Below are positions 8,750 to 17,205 of a stretch of DNA of 64,000 bases, in pieces. Location: positions 3,782,001 to 3,846,000 of the forward strand of contig NZ_JAGGMR010000001.1 in the NCBI RefSeq assembly GCF_017875645.1, given 5' to 3'. Made by a program: the position numbers and the translations under genes. This stretch comes from Nocardia goodfellowii (GTDB lineage: Bacteria > Actinomycetota > Actinomycetes > Mycobacteriales > Mycobacteriaceae). How positions within the stretch are numbered: position 1 is the stretch's first letter; every line of letters starts with the position of its first letter. Below the pieces are notes generated by a model. The model ran no database searches, was not told the origin of the DNA, and worked only from the letters and a program-made list of their open reading frames with translations.

Positions 8750-8811
8750 GGTGGGTCTAAACGAGCCCTGCTCGACCTCGGTCCGTCGAACCTCGGTCCA
8801 GCAGACCCACC
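8750..8811. promoter_or_regulatory. candidate operator region between SDR and XRE genes
   Basis: ACCTCGGTCC occurs twice as a direct repeat 15 bp apart (8775-8784 and 8790-8799), and the pair is framed by a 9-bp inverted repeat, GGTGGGTCT (8750-8758) and AGACCCACC (8803-8811). It lies between divergent genes, one of which encodes a DNA-binding regulator. Operator function is inferred. Confidence 0.5.
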
Positions 8812-8854
8812 TTGGTCGCCCCCGTCGCCCCCCCGTGCCCGGCACACTGGAACC

Positions 8855-9754
8855 GTGGAGCACAACGCCGAGCTGAAGGAATTCCTGCGCAGCCGTCGCG
8901 CGCGCCTGAACATCGATGACATGCGGATCGGCGGGACCGGTGGCGTGCGCCGGGTCCCGGGCTTGCGTCGCGAGGAAGTCGCGCAGCTGGCGGGGGTGAG
9001 TGTCGACTACTACAGCCGGCTCGAACAAGGCCGCAACCTCAATGTGTCCGACGAGGTGCTCGACGCGGTGGCCCGCGCCTTGCGTCTCGACGACACCGAA
9101 CGCTCCCACCTGTTCCGGATCGCGCGTACCGGTACGCGGCGTACTCGCCGCCGCCCTCCAGCGCGCGTGCAGCGGGTCCGGCCGGGCGTGCGCCGCATCC
9201 TGGAGACACTCGATGACGTGACACCCGCGTTCGTCTTCGGACGGCGTATGGACATCCTCGCCACCAACCATCTGGCCCGCGCCCTGATGACCGATTTCGA
9301 GGCCCTCGCGCCGCGCGACCGAAATATGTTGCGCTACTGCTTCCTCGATGAATCCGCCCGGGAACTCTATGTGGATTGGGAGGAGGTCGCCCGCGACAAT
9401 GTCGGCGTCCTGCGTCTGGACGCGGGCCGCCATCCCGATGACCCGTTGCTGGCCGAACTCGTCGGCGAGCTATCGATCAAAAGCCCGGAATTCCGCCGCT
9501 GGTGGGCTGACCACAACGTCCGTGAGCGCAGCTTCGGCACCAAGCGCTACCACCATCCACTGGTCGGTGATCTCACTATCGACTACGAAAGTGTCACGCT
9601 GCCAGGCGATCCCGATCAAACCCTGTGCATCTACACCGCCGAAGCGGGGTCGTCATCGGAGACCGCACTCCAGTTGCTCGCCAATTGGTCGGCGAGCACA
9701 GCCGCGGTGACCGAACCGGCCTCTGACGGTCGAGAACAGAATGCTCGGCACTGA
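8855..9754 (+). CDS. XRE regulator with MmyB-like ligand-binding domain
   Basis: 299 residues. The N-terminal helix-turn-helix (about 5-70) includes VPGLRREEVAQLAGVSVDYYSRLEQGRN, shown here in parts: GLRREEVAQLAGVS and YYSRLEQGRN. The rest is an MmyB-like PAS domain that binds a fatty-acid-like ligand; LFGRRMD-type and LLANW end motifs are recognisable. GTG 8855 is used because the frame upstream overlaps the SDR gene and loses similarity. It probably represses the divergent SDR gene. A decayed copy of its 3' end follows directly. Confidence 0.9.
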   Translation: MEHNAELKEFLRSRRARLNIDDMRIGGTGGVRRVPGLRREEVAQLAGVSVDYYSRLEQGRNLNVSDEVLDAVARALRLDDTERSHLFRIARTGTRRTRRRPPARVQRVRPGVRRILETLDDVTPAFVFGRRMDILATNHLARALMTDFEALAPRDRNMLRYCFLDESARELYVDWEEVARDNVGVLRLDAGRHPDDPLLAELVGELSIKSPEFRRWWADHNVRERSFGTKRYHHPLVGDLTIDYESVTLPGDPDQTLCIYTAEAGSSSETALQLLANWSASTAAVTEPASDGREQNARH

Positions 9755-9804
9755 CGTCACCGTTGTTCACATCGGGTATCCGGGCATCTCCGCACGAGTG
9801 GGCA

Positions 9805-9925
9805 CGAAATCTACTCGCTCCCAGCCGATCCCCGATCAGACGCTGTGATTCCGCCCTGCCGAGGCCGATCGGCGTCGGAGACCGCGCTAGGGTTGCTCGC
9901 CAGTTGGATCGTGACCGCGCCTTCG
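9805..9925 (+). pseudogene. decayed fragment of a duplicated XRE/MmyB 3' end
   Basis: This stretch resembles the last 110 bases of the preceding XRE gene. Around 9822-9850 the DNA parallels 9605-9625 (both read GATC-CCGATCA, then ACGCTGTG or ACCCTGTG). Frame-shifted translation gives SASETALGLLASW against SSSETALQLLANW in the intact gene. A stop codon and frameshift interrupt it. It explains most of the 250-base gap before the next gene. Confidence 0.6.
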
Positions 9926-10005
9926 ATAACCGAACCCCGCGTCTTCGTGTCCGCGGGCGCGGCGAAATGGAATGCTGGTGGCCTGGACTCGTCGAGGAGG
10001 TGTGC

Positions 10006-10452
10006 GTGGTTTCCGATTCGGAGTTGGATCCTGCCGCGGTCGAGATCGGCAGCTTCTTCCCGCAGCCGCCGCAGGCTGTCTGGCGGGCGTTGACCGAGCC
10101 GGATCTGATCGAACGCTGGTTGATGCGGTCGATCGGCTTCGCCCCCGCCACCGGAACGCATTTCATTTTCATTCTGCCCACCAACCCCGGTTCCAGCGAG
10201 ATCGCCTGCGAAATCCTGACCGCCCGGCCCGCGGAACAATTGACCCACACCTGGTTCGACCTGCGCGCCGATCACCCGGCCCGCTGGGTCCTCGACTGGA
10301 CGATCCAACCTGAGGGCCGCGGCACCCGGCTCCTGCTGACCCAAACGGGTTTCGACATCAGCGACCGTCGGCAGAAGATGGTCCGCAACGCCATGGAGCG
10401 CGGCTGGAAATCGACCTTGCAGCGGCTGCGCACGGTGCTCGACGACGCTTGA
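10006..10452 (+). CDS. SRPBCC (AHSA1-like) domain protein
   Basis: 148 residues forming one START/Bet v1-type fold: FFPQPPQAVWRALTEPDLIERWLM is the family opening (seen as PPQAVWRALTEPDLIERW), and the C-terminal helix MERGWKSTLQRLRTVL closes the pocket. Members bind hydrophobic ligands; function is not known. GTG 10006 is chosen because GAGGAGG (9994-10000) lies five bases upstream. Its stop overlaps a possible TTG start of the kinase gene, so the two are probably cotranscribed. Confidence 0.85.
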   Translation: MVSDSELDPAAVEIGSFFPQPPQAVWRALTEPDLIERWLMRSIGFAPATGTHFIFILPTNPGSSEIACEILTARPAEQLTHTWFDLRADHPARWVLDWTIQPEGRGTRLLLTQTGFDISDRRQKMVRNAMERGWKSTLQRLRTVLDDA

Positions 10453-10493
10453 GCCCGGTTCCGAGGATTCACACCGATTTCGGGTGGGTGAGG

Positions 10494-11402
10494 ATGCATC
10501 CAGGACAGCTGACGGTGTCGACCGCGACGGTGCGCGGACTGGTTGATCGGCAGTTTCCCGAATGGCGGGGGCTGCGGGTCAGGCGCGTCGAAGGGGCCGG
10601 GACGGACCATGCCATATTCCGGATCGGCGATCACCTGGCGGCCCGGTTCCCGCTGAAGCCAGGTGACGCTGACCAGGTGCGGCGGACGTTGTCGGCGGAA
10701 GCGGCGGCAGCGCGGGAGCTGTTCGGCCGCACGCCATTCCCGACACCGGAGCCGATCGCGATGGGTGAACCAGGCGAAGACTATCCGCTGCCCTGGTCGG
10801 TGCAGACCTGGCTGCGCGGGCAGGCGGCCATCGACGAAGACCCCGGTGAATCCGCGGATTTCGCAAGAGATCTGGCCGAGTTCGTGCGTGCGGTGCGGGC
10901 GATTCCTACTGCTGGGCGGAGGTTCACGGGCAACGGCCGGGGCGGTGAATTGCGCGCGCACGACGACTGGCTGCGAACCTGTTTGCGCAACAGCGAGCGG
11001 CTGCTGGATGTCGGTGTGTTGCGACGGCTCTGGCGCGACATGAGTGAACTGCCGCGCGGGACGGACGCCGACGTGATGAGCCACCGTGACCTGATCCCCG
11101 GCAATGTGCTCGTCTCCGGGGGACGGCTGACCGGCGTGCTGGATGTCGGTGGATTCGGCCCGGCGGATCCGGCGGTGGATCTGGTCGGCGCGTGGCATCT
11201 GCTCGAGGCAGGCCCGCGCCGGGTGCTCCGCACCGAGCTCGGCTGCGACGACCCGGAGTGGGACCGGGGCCGCGCCTGGGCTTTCGCCCAAGCGATGGGG
11301 CTGGTCTGGTACTACATCGACAGCAACCCGGCGATGAGCCGGATGGGTCGCCGGACTCTGGACCGTATCGTGGCGGATCTATGGGAATCAAAAGTCAGTT
11401 GA
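10494..11402 (+). CDS. aminoglycoside phosphotransferase-family kinase
   Basis: 302 residues, APH/choline kinase fold. The catalytic loop SHRDLIPGNVLV and the metal-binding motif VLDVGGFGPADPAVDL (usual DxD/G) are intact, as is the hinge region VQTWLRGQ. Macrolide phosphotransferases and unrelated small-molecule kinases share this pattern, so antibiotic resistance is possible but not shown. ATG 10494 is used; TTG 10449, overlapping the previous stop, is an alternative. The 3' end overlaps the next gene by 22 bp. Confidence 0.82.
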   Translation: MHPGQLTVSTATVRGLVDRQFPEWRGLRVRRVEGAGTDHAIFRIGDHLAARFPLKPGDADQVRRTLSAEAAAARELFGRTPFPTPEPIAMGEPGEDYPLPWSVQTWLRGQAAIDEDPGESADFARDLAEFVRAVRAIPTAGRRFTGNGRGGELRAHDDWLRTCLRNSERLLDVGVLRRLWRDMSELPRGTDADVMSHRDLIPGNVLVSGGRLTGVLDVGGFGPADPAVDLVGAWHLLEAGPRRVLRTELGCDDPEWDRGRAWAFAQAMGLVWYYIDSNPAMSRMGRRTLDRIVADLWESKVS

Positions 11403-12001
11403 GGGTGCGGCGTCGCCCGGTGTTGTGGTGGGGCGGTTCGGCGGTCGCCGGATTGCTGGTGCTGGTCGTCGGGGCGAACGCGTGGCTGTGGCTGGTGTCG
11501 TCCGGGCACCGGTCGGAGGTGGCGGACGCGCCGGCCGCGCCCGTGGTGATCGTGCCGGGGGCCAAGGTCGCCGAGGACGGCACGCCGATGTCGTATCTGC
11601 GGGGCCGGCTGGATGCCGCGATCGATCTGGTGCGCACGGGTAAGGCCGCGGGCATTCTGGTCTCCGGTGACGCGGGCGGCGTCTCCGGTGACGAAATCGC
11701 CTCGATGACAAGCTATCTCGCGCGGCAGGGCATCGAACCGGGGTTGGTCCGTTCCGATCCGGAGGGCCTTTCCACGCGTGCGACGTGTGAGCGGGCCCAG
11801 CAGCTGTTCGGCGTCGACCGCGCTCTCATCGTCACCCAGTACGAGCACCTGCCGCGCGCGGTCGCCCTGTGCCGGTCCGCCGGGATCGACGCCCACGGCG
11901 TCACGGCGTATTGCGAATGCCGTCGAATCACGGTGCTGCGCAACAACCTCCGGGAATGGTTCGCCGCACCCAAGGCGATCTTCGCCATGCTCGTCGGCTA
12001 G
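11381..12001 (+). CDS. SanA/YdcF-type DUF218 membrane protein
   Basis: 206 residues. One TM anchor (about 13-35) precedes a DUF218 domain: VVIVPGAKV, LRGRLDAAIDLVRTGKAAGILVSGD (seen as GRLDAAIDL and ILVSGD), DPEGLSTRATCERA and VTQYEHLPRAVALCRSAG. These fit SanA-like envelope proteins of uncertain enzymatic role that affect wall barrier function. ATG 11381 lies inside the end of the kinase gene, indicating coupling. Confidence 0.88.
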   Translation: MGIKSQLRVRRRPVLWWGGSAVAGLLVLVVGANAWLWLVSSGHRSEVADAPAAPVVIVPGAKVAEDGTPMSYLRGRLDAAIDLVRTGKAAGILVSGDAGGVSGDEIASMTSYLARQGIEPGLVRSDPEGLSTRATCERAQQLFGVDRALIVTQYEHLPRAVALCRSAGIDAHGVTAYCECRRITVLRNNLREWFAAPKAIFAMLVG

Positions 12002-12064
12002 GGAACCGGGTCGGCGCGGTCCGGCGTCCCCGCCTAGACTTTCGAGGGAAAGGAGGGCCCGCTG

Positions 12065-12211
12065 GTGAAACGAAACCTGAACTGCCCCTGCGGCGAGACC
12101 ATCGTCGGGACTGACGAGGACGACCTGGTCACGAAGACGCGCAAGCACCTCGCCGACAACCACCCCGGACACGACTACTCCCGCGACGAAATCCTCTTCA
12201 TCGCTTACTGA
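12065..12211 (+). CDS. DUF1059-like small protein
   Basis: 48 residues, beginning MKRNLNCPCGETIVGTDEDD and containing KHLADNHPGHDYSRDEI. The CPCG pair and the HPGH segment fit the DUF1059 small zinc-finger-like family. GTG 12065 follows AAAGGAGG (12050-12057), and TAGACT (12035-12040) is a plausible -10. A terminator follows at once, so this is a stand-alone small gene. It is easily missed because of its size. Confidence 0.85.
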   Translation: MKRNLNCPCGETIVGTDEDDLVTKTRKHLADNHPGHDYSRDEILFIAY

Positions 12212-12219
12212 GTCCTGGC

Positions 12220-12249
12220 CCGCGAGCGGCGTCGGGGTGCCGCTCGCGG
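12220..12249 (+). terminator. terminator hairpin
   Basis: Perfect 11-bp stem (12220-12230 with 12239-12249) and 8-base loop, nine bases after the small DUF1059 gene. Confidence 0.75.
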
Positions 12250-12319
12250 ACCGGAAAATGGCTTGCCGCGGGCGCGCCGGTCTTGCGATGGTTGTCGCGA
12301 CGGTAGCGGAGGGGGAAGC

Positions 12320-13015
12320 ATGGGTGACCTGCTTTTGGAGGGTGTGGTCGGGTCGTTCGCCTACGGGCTCGATACGCCCGCCAGCGATGTCGACTATCTC
12401 GGTGTGTACGTGGAGCCCACCCGCTCCTTCCTGGGATTGAAGCCGCCTACTCGGGACAAAGGCACCCGCCACGGCCGTGACGGCGCCGACGCCACCTATC
12501 ACGAGGTCGGCAAGGCGATGGGGCTGATTCTGTCCTGCAATCCGACGGTGACCGAGATCCTGTGGCTGGACGAGTACACCGTGGTCACCGATTTCGGCTC
12601 GGAACTGGTGGGCCTGCGGTCGAGTTTCCTTTCGGCGCAGCGGGTCCGGCATTCCTATTTCGGCTACGCGATGGCGCAATTCCGCCGGATGCTGCATCGC
12701 CGCGAAACCCAGGGCCTGCACGATCCCCGCCTGGCCAAGCATGCCCGGCACACCATGCGGTTGCTGTGGCAGGGATATGAGCTCTACACGACCGGAGAAC
12801 TGCCGGTCCGGCTGCCCGACCCCGAACCGTACTTCGAGTTCGGCCGCCAGCTGACGACGGACTCCGGAGACGCCGCGGCGAAGGCGCTGATCGCGGAGTA
12901 CGAGCGGAAATTCGACACCGCGACGACGGCCCTGCCGGAACGCCCGGACGAGGCGCCGCTCGAGTATTTCCTCCAGCGGGTGCGCCGGGCGAACCTGGAC
13001 GACTGGCCGTCCTGA
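12320..13015 (+). CDS. nucleotidyltransferase-like protein (YcgL/COG3541 type)
   Basis: 231 residues. GSFAYGLDTPASDVDYLGVY is the GS...D.D nucleotidyltransferase core with both metal-binding acids (SDVD). The C-terminal half, with HARHTMRLLWQGYEL and TGELPVRLP, matches the predicted nucleotidyltransferase family COG3541 seen in phages and actinobacteria. Substrate unknown. ATG 12320 follows GAGGGGG. It ends three bases from the convergent HbpS gene. Confidence 0.85.
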   Translation: MGDLLLEGVVGSFAYGLDTPASDVDYLGVYVEPTRSFLGLKPPTRDKGTRHGRDGADATYHEVGKAMGLILSCNPTVTEILWLDEYTVVTDFGSELVGLRSSFLSAQRVRHSYFGYAMAQFRRMLHRRETQGLHDPRLAKHARHTMRLLWQGYELYTTGELPVRLPDPEPYFEFGRQLTTDSGDAAAKALIAEYERKFDTATTALPERPDEAPLEYFLQRVRRANLDDWPS

Positions 13016-13018
13016 CCG

Positions 13019-13576
13019 TCAGCGGGCGAGTTCCGCGGCGCCCGCGCGGGCGAATTCCTCGTCGAGGTCACCGCTCGGGGCGCCCGCGACCCCGATGCCC
13101 GCGATCGGGGCGTTGCCGGCGGTGACGGGGACGCCGCCGCCGAGGAACAGGGTGCCGGGAATGTCGGCGAGCCGGGGAGTGGACGCGAGCCGGTTGCCGA
13201 GGTCGGAGGTGGCGGCGTTCCAGGAGACGGCGGTGAAGGCTTTGCGGGTGGCGGACTCGTAGGACTGGGGTCCGGCCCCGTCGCCGCGCAGGGTGACCAA
13301 GGTGTTGCCGTCGCGGTCCACGACGGCGACGCTGACGCGCTGGTTCTTCTGTGCGGCGGCGTCGAGGGCGGCTTCGGCGGCGCGGGTGGCGGCATCGAGG
13401 GAGAGGTGGGTGGTTTGCCGCAGGTTGGCAGGTGTGGCGTCGGCGGCCAGCGCGACCTGGGCGGTGGCGGGGGAATCGGAGCCGGTCAGGTCGACGGCGA
13501 CGGCGCCCGCGCCGAGGGCGGCGAGGACGGCGGCCCCGGCGAGCAGGCCGGTGCGGGTGCGACGAGAGGTGGGCAC
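13019..13576 (-). CDS. HbpS-like secreted heme-binding sensor protein (GlcG/DUF336)
   Basis: 185 residues. A signal sequence with paired arginines and a hydrophobic run (about 6-32) precedes a GlcG/HbpS domain: LSLDAATRAAEAALDAAA, VAVVDRDGNTLVTLRGDGAGP in parts, SYESATRKAFTAVS, GGVPVTAG and IGVAGAPSGDLDEEFARAG. In Streptomyces reticuli, HbpS is an extracellular heme- and redox-responsive octamer that modulates the SenS kinase. Here it is divergent from a SenS/SenR-like pair, the same arrangement, which strongly supports the role. Confidence 0.88.
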   Translation of the reverse strand: MPTSRRTRTGLLAGAAVLAALGAGAVAVDLTGSDSPATAQVALAADATPANLRQTTHLSLDAATRAAEAALDAAAQKNQRVSVAVVDRDGNTLVTLRGDGAGPQSYESATRKAFTAVSWNAATSDLGNRLASTPRLADIPGTLFLGGGVPVTAGNAPIAGIGVAGAPSGDLDEEFARAGAAELAR

Positions 13577-13616
13577 AGTGGGTGTCCTTTCGGAGGGTGG
13601 TTCGGTGCTGGTTCGA

Positions 13617-13629
13617 TCCTGCGGCAGGA
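13617..13629. promoter_or_regulatory. candidate operator between hbpS-like and senS-like genes
   Basis: TCCTGCGGCAGGA is a perfect 6-1-6 palindrome in the 122-bp region shared by the divergent sensor genes. A response-regulator site is expected here, but this is inference from position only. Confidence 0.35.
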
Positions 13630-13698
13630 CCCGGGCCGGCCGAATCGGTGAGCAGGTCGGGGATCGGTGGTAGCCCGGTGGATGCGGGGGTCGTCCGA

Positions 13699-14898
13699 AT
13701 GGCTGATACGGGGCCCGCTGGTGCGGGGCAGAATGGGGCGGTGACCGAGAGCGCGGAGGCCGACGGCGACCGGATCGTCGGCGTGATCATGCACGTCGCT
13801 TTCCTGTTGCTGGTCGCTGCTTCGCTTACCAGGTTCCTGCTCCGGCACCCCGACTCGGCGCGGACACCGGCGATTGCCGTCCTGTCGGTGGCGATGGCCG
13901 GGCTCTACGCGCTCGGTGCGCGCCGGGGCCGGGTCGGGTGGCTGGCGCTGGTGGTCGCGCTCTGGATCGTGCTGGTCGCGCTCGCGCCGAGTTTCGCCTG
14001 GTGCGCGGTGCCGCTGCTGTACACCGGGTTGCGAATCCTGCCGTTGCGCACGGCGTTGTTCCTGGTCGCGGTGCTCACCGCGTTCGTCGCCGGCGCGCAG
14101 ATCCGGCTGGCCGGGTGGGCCGATCCGGCTGTGCTGGTCACGCTGCCGACCGTGGTCGTACTCGCCACCGCTGTTTTCGTCTATATGCGACGGCAATCCG
14201 AGCGCCGGCGGATGCTCATCGACGATCTGATCCGGACCCGCCGCGAACTCGCCGAGACCGAACGCCGCGAAGGTACTCTCGCCGAGCGGGAACGTCTGGC
14301 CATGGAGATCCATGACACGCTCGCGCAGGGGCTGTCCAGCCAGCGAATGCTCCTGCAAGCCGCCGACCGCATCTGGGCCACCGATCCGCGACGCGCGCTC
14401 GCGCACGTTCGTTCCGCCGAATCCATAGCCGAGCAGAACCTCACCGAGGCAAGGCAATTCGTGCGTGATCTGGCCCCGGCGGACTTGGCGGCCAGCGGGT
14501 CGCTCGGCGCGGCGCTGGACGCGCTGGCGCAACGCGAGAGCTCCGAGGCGCTCACGGTCCGTTTCCGCGCGGAGGGGAATCCGCCACGGTTGCCGGACCG
14601 GGTCGAGGCGACTCTGCTGCGGATCGCGCAAGGTGCGCTGGCGAATGTCCGTGAACATGCCCGGGCGAGCACGGCCACACTTACCCTCACCACCCTCGAT
14701 GATCAGGTGGTACTCGATATCGCCGACGACGGTATGGGTTTCGATGCCGCGGCGTCCGTCTCCGGAAACGGTGACCGCGGCTACGGACTTGCGGCAATCC
14801 GCGCCCGGTTGCATCAGTTCGGCGGCACTTTGACGATCGAGTCCACGCCGGGCGAAGGGACGGTGCTCTCCGCCGCGATCCCGTGGGGACCCGCATGA
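13699..14898 (+). CDS. SenS-like sensor histidine kinase
   Basis: 399 residues. Five hydrophobic segments (roughly 30-165), then a HisKA_3 dimerisation helix with AMEIHDTLAQGLSSQ carrying the phosphorylated His, and an HATPase_c domain with ANVREHA (N box), DIADDGMGFD (G1) and RGYGLAAIRARL (G2). Five TMs without a large extracellular loop match SenS, which senses through the secreted HbpS protein. GTG 13741 is an alternative start. The stop overlaps the regulator start as ATGA. Confidence 0.9.
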   Translation: MADTGPAGAGQNGAVTESAEADGDRIVGVIMHVAFLLLVAASLTRFLLRHPDSARTPAIAVLSVAMAGLYALGARRGRVGWLALVVALWIVLVALAPSFAWCAVPLLYTGLRILPLRTALFLVAVLTAFVAGAQIRLAGWADPAVLVTLPTVVVLATAVFVYMRRQSERRRMLIDDLIRTRRELAETERREGTLAERERLAMEIHDTLAQGLSSQRMLLQAADRIWATDPRRALAHVRSAESIAEQNLTEARQFVRDLAPADLAASGSLGAALDALAQRESSEALTVRFRAEGNPPRLPDRVEATLLRIAQGALANVREHARASTATLTLTTLDDQVVLDIADDGMGFDAAASVSGNGDRGYGLAAIRARLHQFGGTLTIESTPGEGTVLSAAIPWGPA

Positions 14899-15524
14899 AT
14901 AGCCCTGTGCGCGTGCTTGTTTGCGATGACCACGCCGTTGTGCGCGCCGGTCTGCTAGCCCTGCTGGCCAGCGCTCCCGGCATCGAAGTGGTCGGCGAAG
15001 CGGGCACCGGTGCCGAAGCTGTCGCCCTGACCGCCCGGCTCGCTCCGGACGTCGTGCTCATGGACCTGCAACTCGGCACCGGCATCGACGGAATCGAAGC
15101 CACCCGGCGGATCGTGTTGTCCGGCAACAACGCTCATGTTCTTGTACTGACCACCTACGACACCGACGCCGACATCTCCCGCGCCATCGCGGCCGGTGCG
15201 ACCGGTTATCTCCTCAAAGCCGAGCGCCCCGAAGAACTCTTCGCGGCAATCCACGCCGCCGCCGCGGGCCGCCCCGCACTGTCTGCACCAGTCGCCCAGC
15301 GGGTCATGGCCCGGATGCGAAACCCGGTGCCTACTTTGACCGCTCGCGAACTGGACATCCTCGGCCAACTCGCCCACGGGCTCGGCAACCGGGAGATCGC
15401 CCGTGCCCTGCACATCAGCGAGTCCACGGTGAAGACCCACCTGGGCCGGATCTACGAAAAGCTCGGTGTCGACACCCGCGCGGCGGCGGTCGCGGTCGCG
15501 ACGGAACAGCGCCTGCTCGGCTGA
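14895..15524 (+). CDS. SenR-like NarL-family response regulator
   Basis: 209 residues. Receiver domain (about 4-120) with acidic pocket Asp11/Asp12, phospho-acceptor Asp57 in VVLMDLQL and conserved Lys in LLKAE. LuxR-type helix-turn-helix (about 145-205): LTARELDILGQLA, NREIARALHISESTVKTHL. The ATG overlaps the kinase stop (ATGA), so kinase and regulator are translationally coupled. With the divergent HbpS gene it completes a heme/oxidative-stress circuit. Confidence 0.93.
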   Translation: MNSPVRVLVCDDHAVVRAGLLALLASAPGIEVVGEAGTGAEAVALTARLAPDVVLMDLQLGTGIDGIEATRRIVLSGNNAHVLVLTTYDTDADISRAIAAGATGYLLKAERPEELFAAIHAAAAGRPALSAPVAQRVMARMRNPVPTLTARELDILGQLAHGLGNREIARALHISESTVKTHLGRIYEKLGVDTRAAAVAVATEQRLLG

Positions 15525-15591
15525 GCCGCGATGAATTCGCCGCGCTCGACTCGTCCATATAGGTGAGGTCCACACAGCGGAAGGATGAGTC

Positions 15592-16257
15592 ATGCCCATG
15601 CACGATGCCGGCACTCGCGAGCAGTGGCGGGCAGCTTACGAGAAACTGCGCGCGGCGGAAAAGGAACTGACCCGCCGTGGCGACGAAGTGACCCGGCAAC
15701 GCCAGGCGCTGCCCTGGGTCCCGGTCACCAAGGAGTACCGGTTCCACACCAACACGGGGGAGAAGACGCTGGCCGAACTGTTCGACGGCCGCTCCCAGCT
15801 GATCATCCGGCACTTCATGCACGGCCCGAAAACGCCGGAGGGCTGCTCGGGCTGCACCTTCGAAACCGACAACTTGGTCGGCGCGGTACCCCACCTGGCC
15901 CATCGGGACGTGACTTTCATCCTCGCCTCGCGGTCCCCGCTGCCCGTCCTCAACGACTACAAGCGGCGCTTCGGCTGGGACATCGAATGGGTGTCGCTGG
16001 GCGACAACGGCTTCAACGAGGACTTCTACGAGCTGATGCACGTCCCGACGGAGCGTCGCCCCGGCAACATGCTCGACGTCATGGAACTGATGGCCCTCAG
16101 CAGTTTCGCCCGGGTCGGCGACTCGGTCTTCCACACCTACTCCACCTACGACCGCGGCACCGAAGTGCTCAACGCGACCTGGCAGCTACTCGACCGCGCC
16201 CCGCTGGGCCGCGGCACCGGGTTCGACGACTGGCCGCGTAAACGCGACGAATACTGA
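15592..16257 (+). CDS. DUF899 thioredoxin-like protein
   Basis: 221 residues. A DUF899 protein: REQWRAAYEKLRAAEKELTR, QALPWVPVTKEYRF, PEGCSGCTFETDNL (CxxC in the thioredoxin-like active-site position), DVTFILASRSPL, FGWDIEWVSLGDNGFN in parts, and a C-terminal YSTYDRGTEVL. The fold is peroxiredoxin-like but catalysis is not established. AAGGA lies six bases before ATG 15592. The location next to a redox-sensing system is suggestive only. Confidence 0.85.
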   Translation: MPMHDAGTREQWRAAYEKLRAAEKELTRRGDEVTRQRQALPWVPVTKEYRFHTNTGEKTLAELFDGRSQLIIRHFMHGPKTPEGCSGCTFETDNLVGAVPHLAHRDVTFILASRSPLPVLNDYKRRFGWDIEWVSLGDNGFNEDFYELMHVPTERRPGNMLDVMELMALSSFARVGDSVFHTYSTYDRGTEVLNATWQLLDRAPLGRGTGFDDWPRKRDEY

Positions 16258-16265
16258 CCGGCGCG

Positions 16266-16976
16266 TCACTTGCCGCGCAGGCCCAGGGCACGAAGTTCCA
16301 AGGCCGCCAATCGGCGCACCGTGTCCTCGTCGCCGCGCCGCCAGGCGTCCACCACCTCCGGGTCGATGCGGTGCAGCCGGCGCAGCGGCTGATTGGTGAG
16401 GGCGCGCAGCGCGAGCAGATCCCGTCCGCTGGGCGCGGCGCGCAGGGCCTGCGCCGCTGCCGCCCGCCGCATCCAGCGCAACCGGCGCGGTAGCCAGACG
16501 AACAGCACCAGGCCGATCGGGAAGATCAGCAATCCGATGGCGAGAGCCACGGCGAGATCGTCGACAAGCCCCTGCTGGTCGTGTCCGGCTTCGGCGATCG
16601 ATCGGGCTGCGGCGGCGGCCTTGTCGAAGGGTGTCGTCAGTTCGTCACCGACGACGGGTACTCGTCCGACTTTGTCCCCGACATCCCCGAGATTGTCGGC
16701 CATGCCGTTGCCCGCGCCCTCCAGTTTCTGGCCGGGCACGGCGAGTTTGCGCACCAGATCGTGCACCCACCACGCGCCTCGGACGGCGAGGTAAACCCAC
16801 ACCAGCACAAGCAGATCCGTAAGCAGCTGACGAACGGCAACCGTCCCGCGGTCGGCGTAAATCTTCACCTGCCCAGCGTCCCCGGTACCCGGCGCCGCCG
16901 GGGCGCTTCGCAGCTCCGGTTGGCCAGAACTCGGCGTGTCGGTCGGTAAGTCGCGCTGAAATCCAGGCTTGCCCAA
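16266..16976 (-). CDS. two-TM membrane protein, unknown function
   Basis: Up to 236 residues. TM1 is about 49-68 (VRQLLTDLLVLVWVYLAV) and TM2 about 143-166 (AIGLLIFPIGLVLFVWLP); between them lies a segment of about 75 residues with AGNGMADNLGDVGDKVGRVP, and the basic C-terminal tail ends in RALGLRGK. I do not recognise a named family. The outermost start is TTG 16976; GTG 16868 (MKIYADRG) would remove a low-complexity leader and looks as good. Confidence 0.7.
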   Translation of the reverse strand: MGKPGFQRDLPTDTPSSGQPELRSAPAAPGTGDAGQVKIYADRGTVAVRQLLTDLLVLVWVYLAVRGAWWVHDLVRKLAVPGQKLEGAGNGMADNLGDVGDKVGRVPVVGDELTTPFDKAAAAARSIAEAGHDQQGLVDDLAVALAIGLLIFPIGLVLFVWLPRRLRWMRRAAAAQALRAAPSGRDLLALRALTNQPLRRLHRIDPEVVDAWRRGDEDTVRRLAALELRALGLRGK

Positions 16977-17122
16977 TCACGGTTGCGGTCTGCATTGCGG
17001 CTGCGCGATCCTGATGGGCACCGGCTGTGCCGCGTTTTACGGCGGTGGGAACCGCCCGCGTCCGTCGCGGCCGCTATGACTGGCCGGGGCCCAGTCCGCC
17101 GGACCAGACGCGGCTATTCTGG

Positions 17123-17138
17123 TGTGACTGCGATCACA
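17123..17138. promoter_or_regulatory. CRP/GlxR-type binding site
   Basis: TGTGACTGCGATCACA matches TGTGA-N6-TCACA at all ten conserved bases. It is centred about 70-80 bp before TACTAT (17200-17205), the likely -10 of the downstream gene, a distance used by activating CRP sites. Confidence 0.8.
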
Positions 17139-17185
17139 TTTTGATAGCGATTTCCGGTCAGGGCCACGTAAGCCCTTTCCAACAG

Positions 17186-17205
17186 CTTTGCGAAGTCTTT
17201 ACTAT
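17186..17205 (+). promoter_or_regulatory. conserved promoter element of SulP-CA gene 1
   Basis: CTTTGCGAAGTCTTTACTA is repeated with two changes upstream of the second paralogue (19658-19676), at nearly the same distance from the CRP box (63 versus 62 bp). TACTAT at 17200-17205 could be the -10. Confidence 0.55.
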
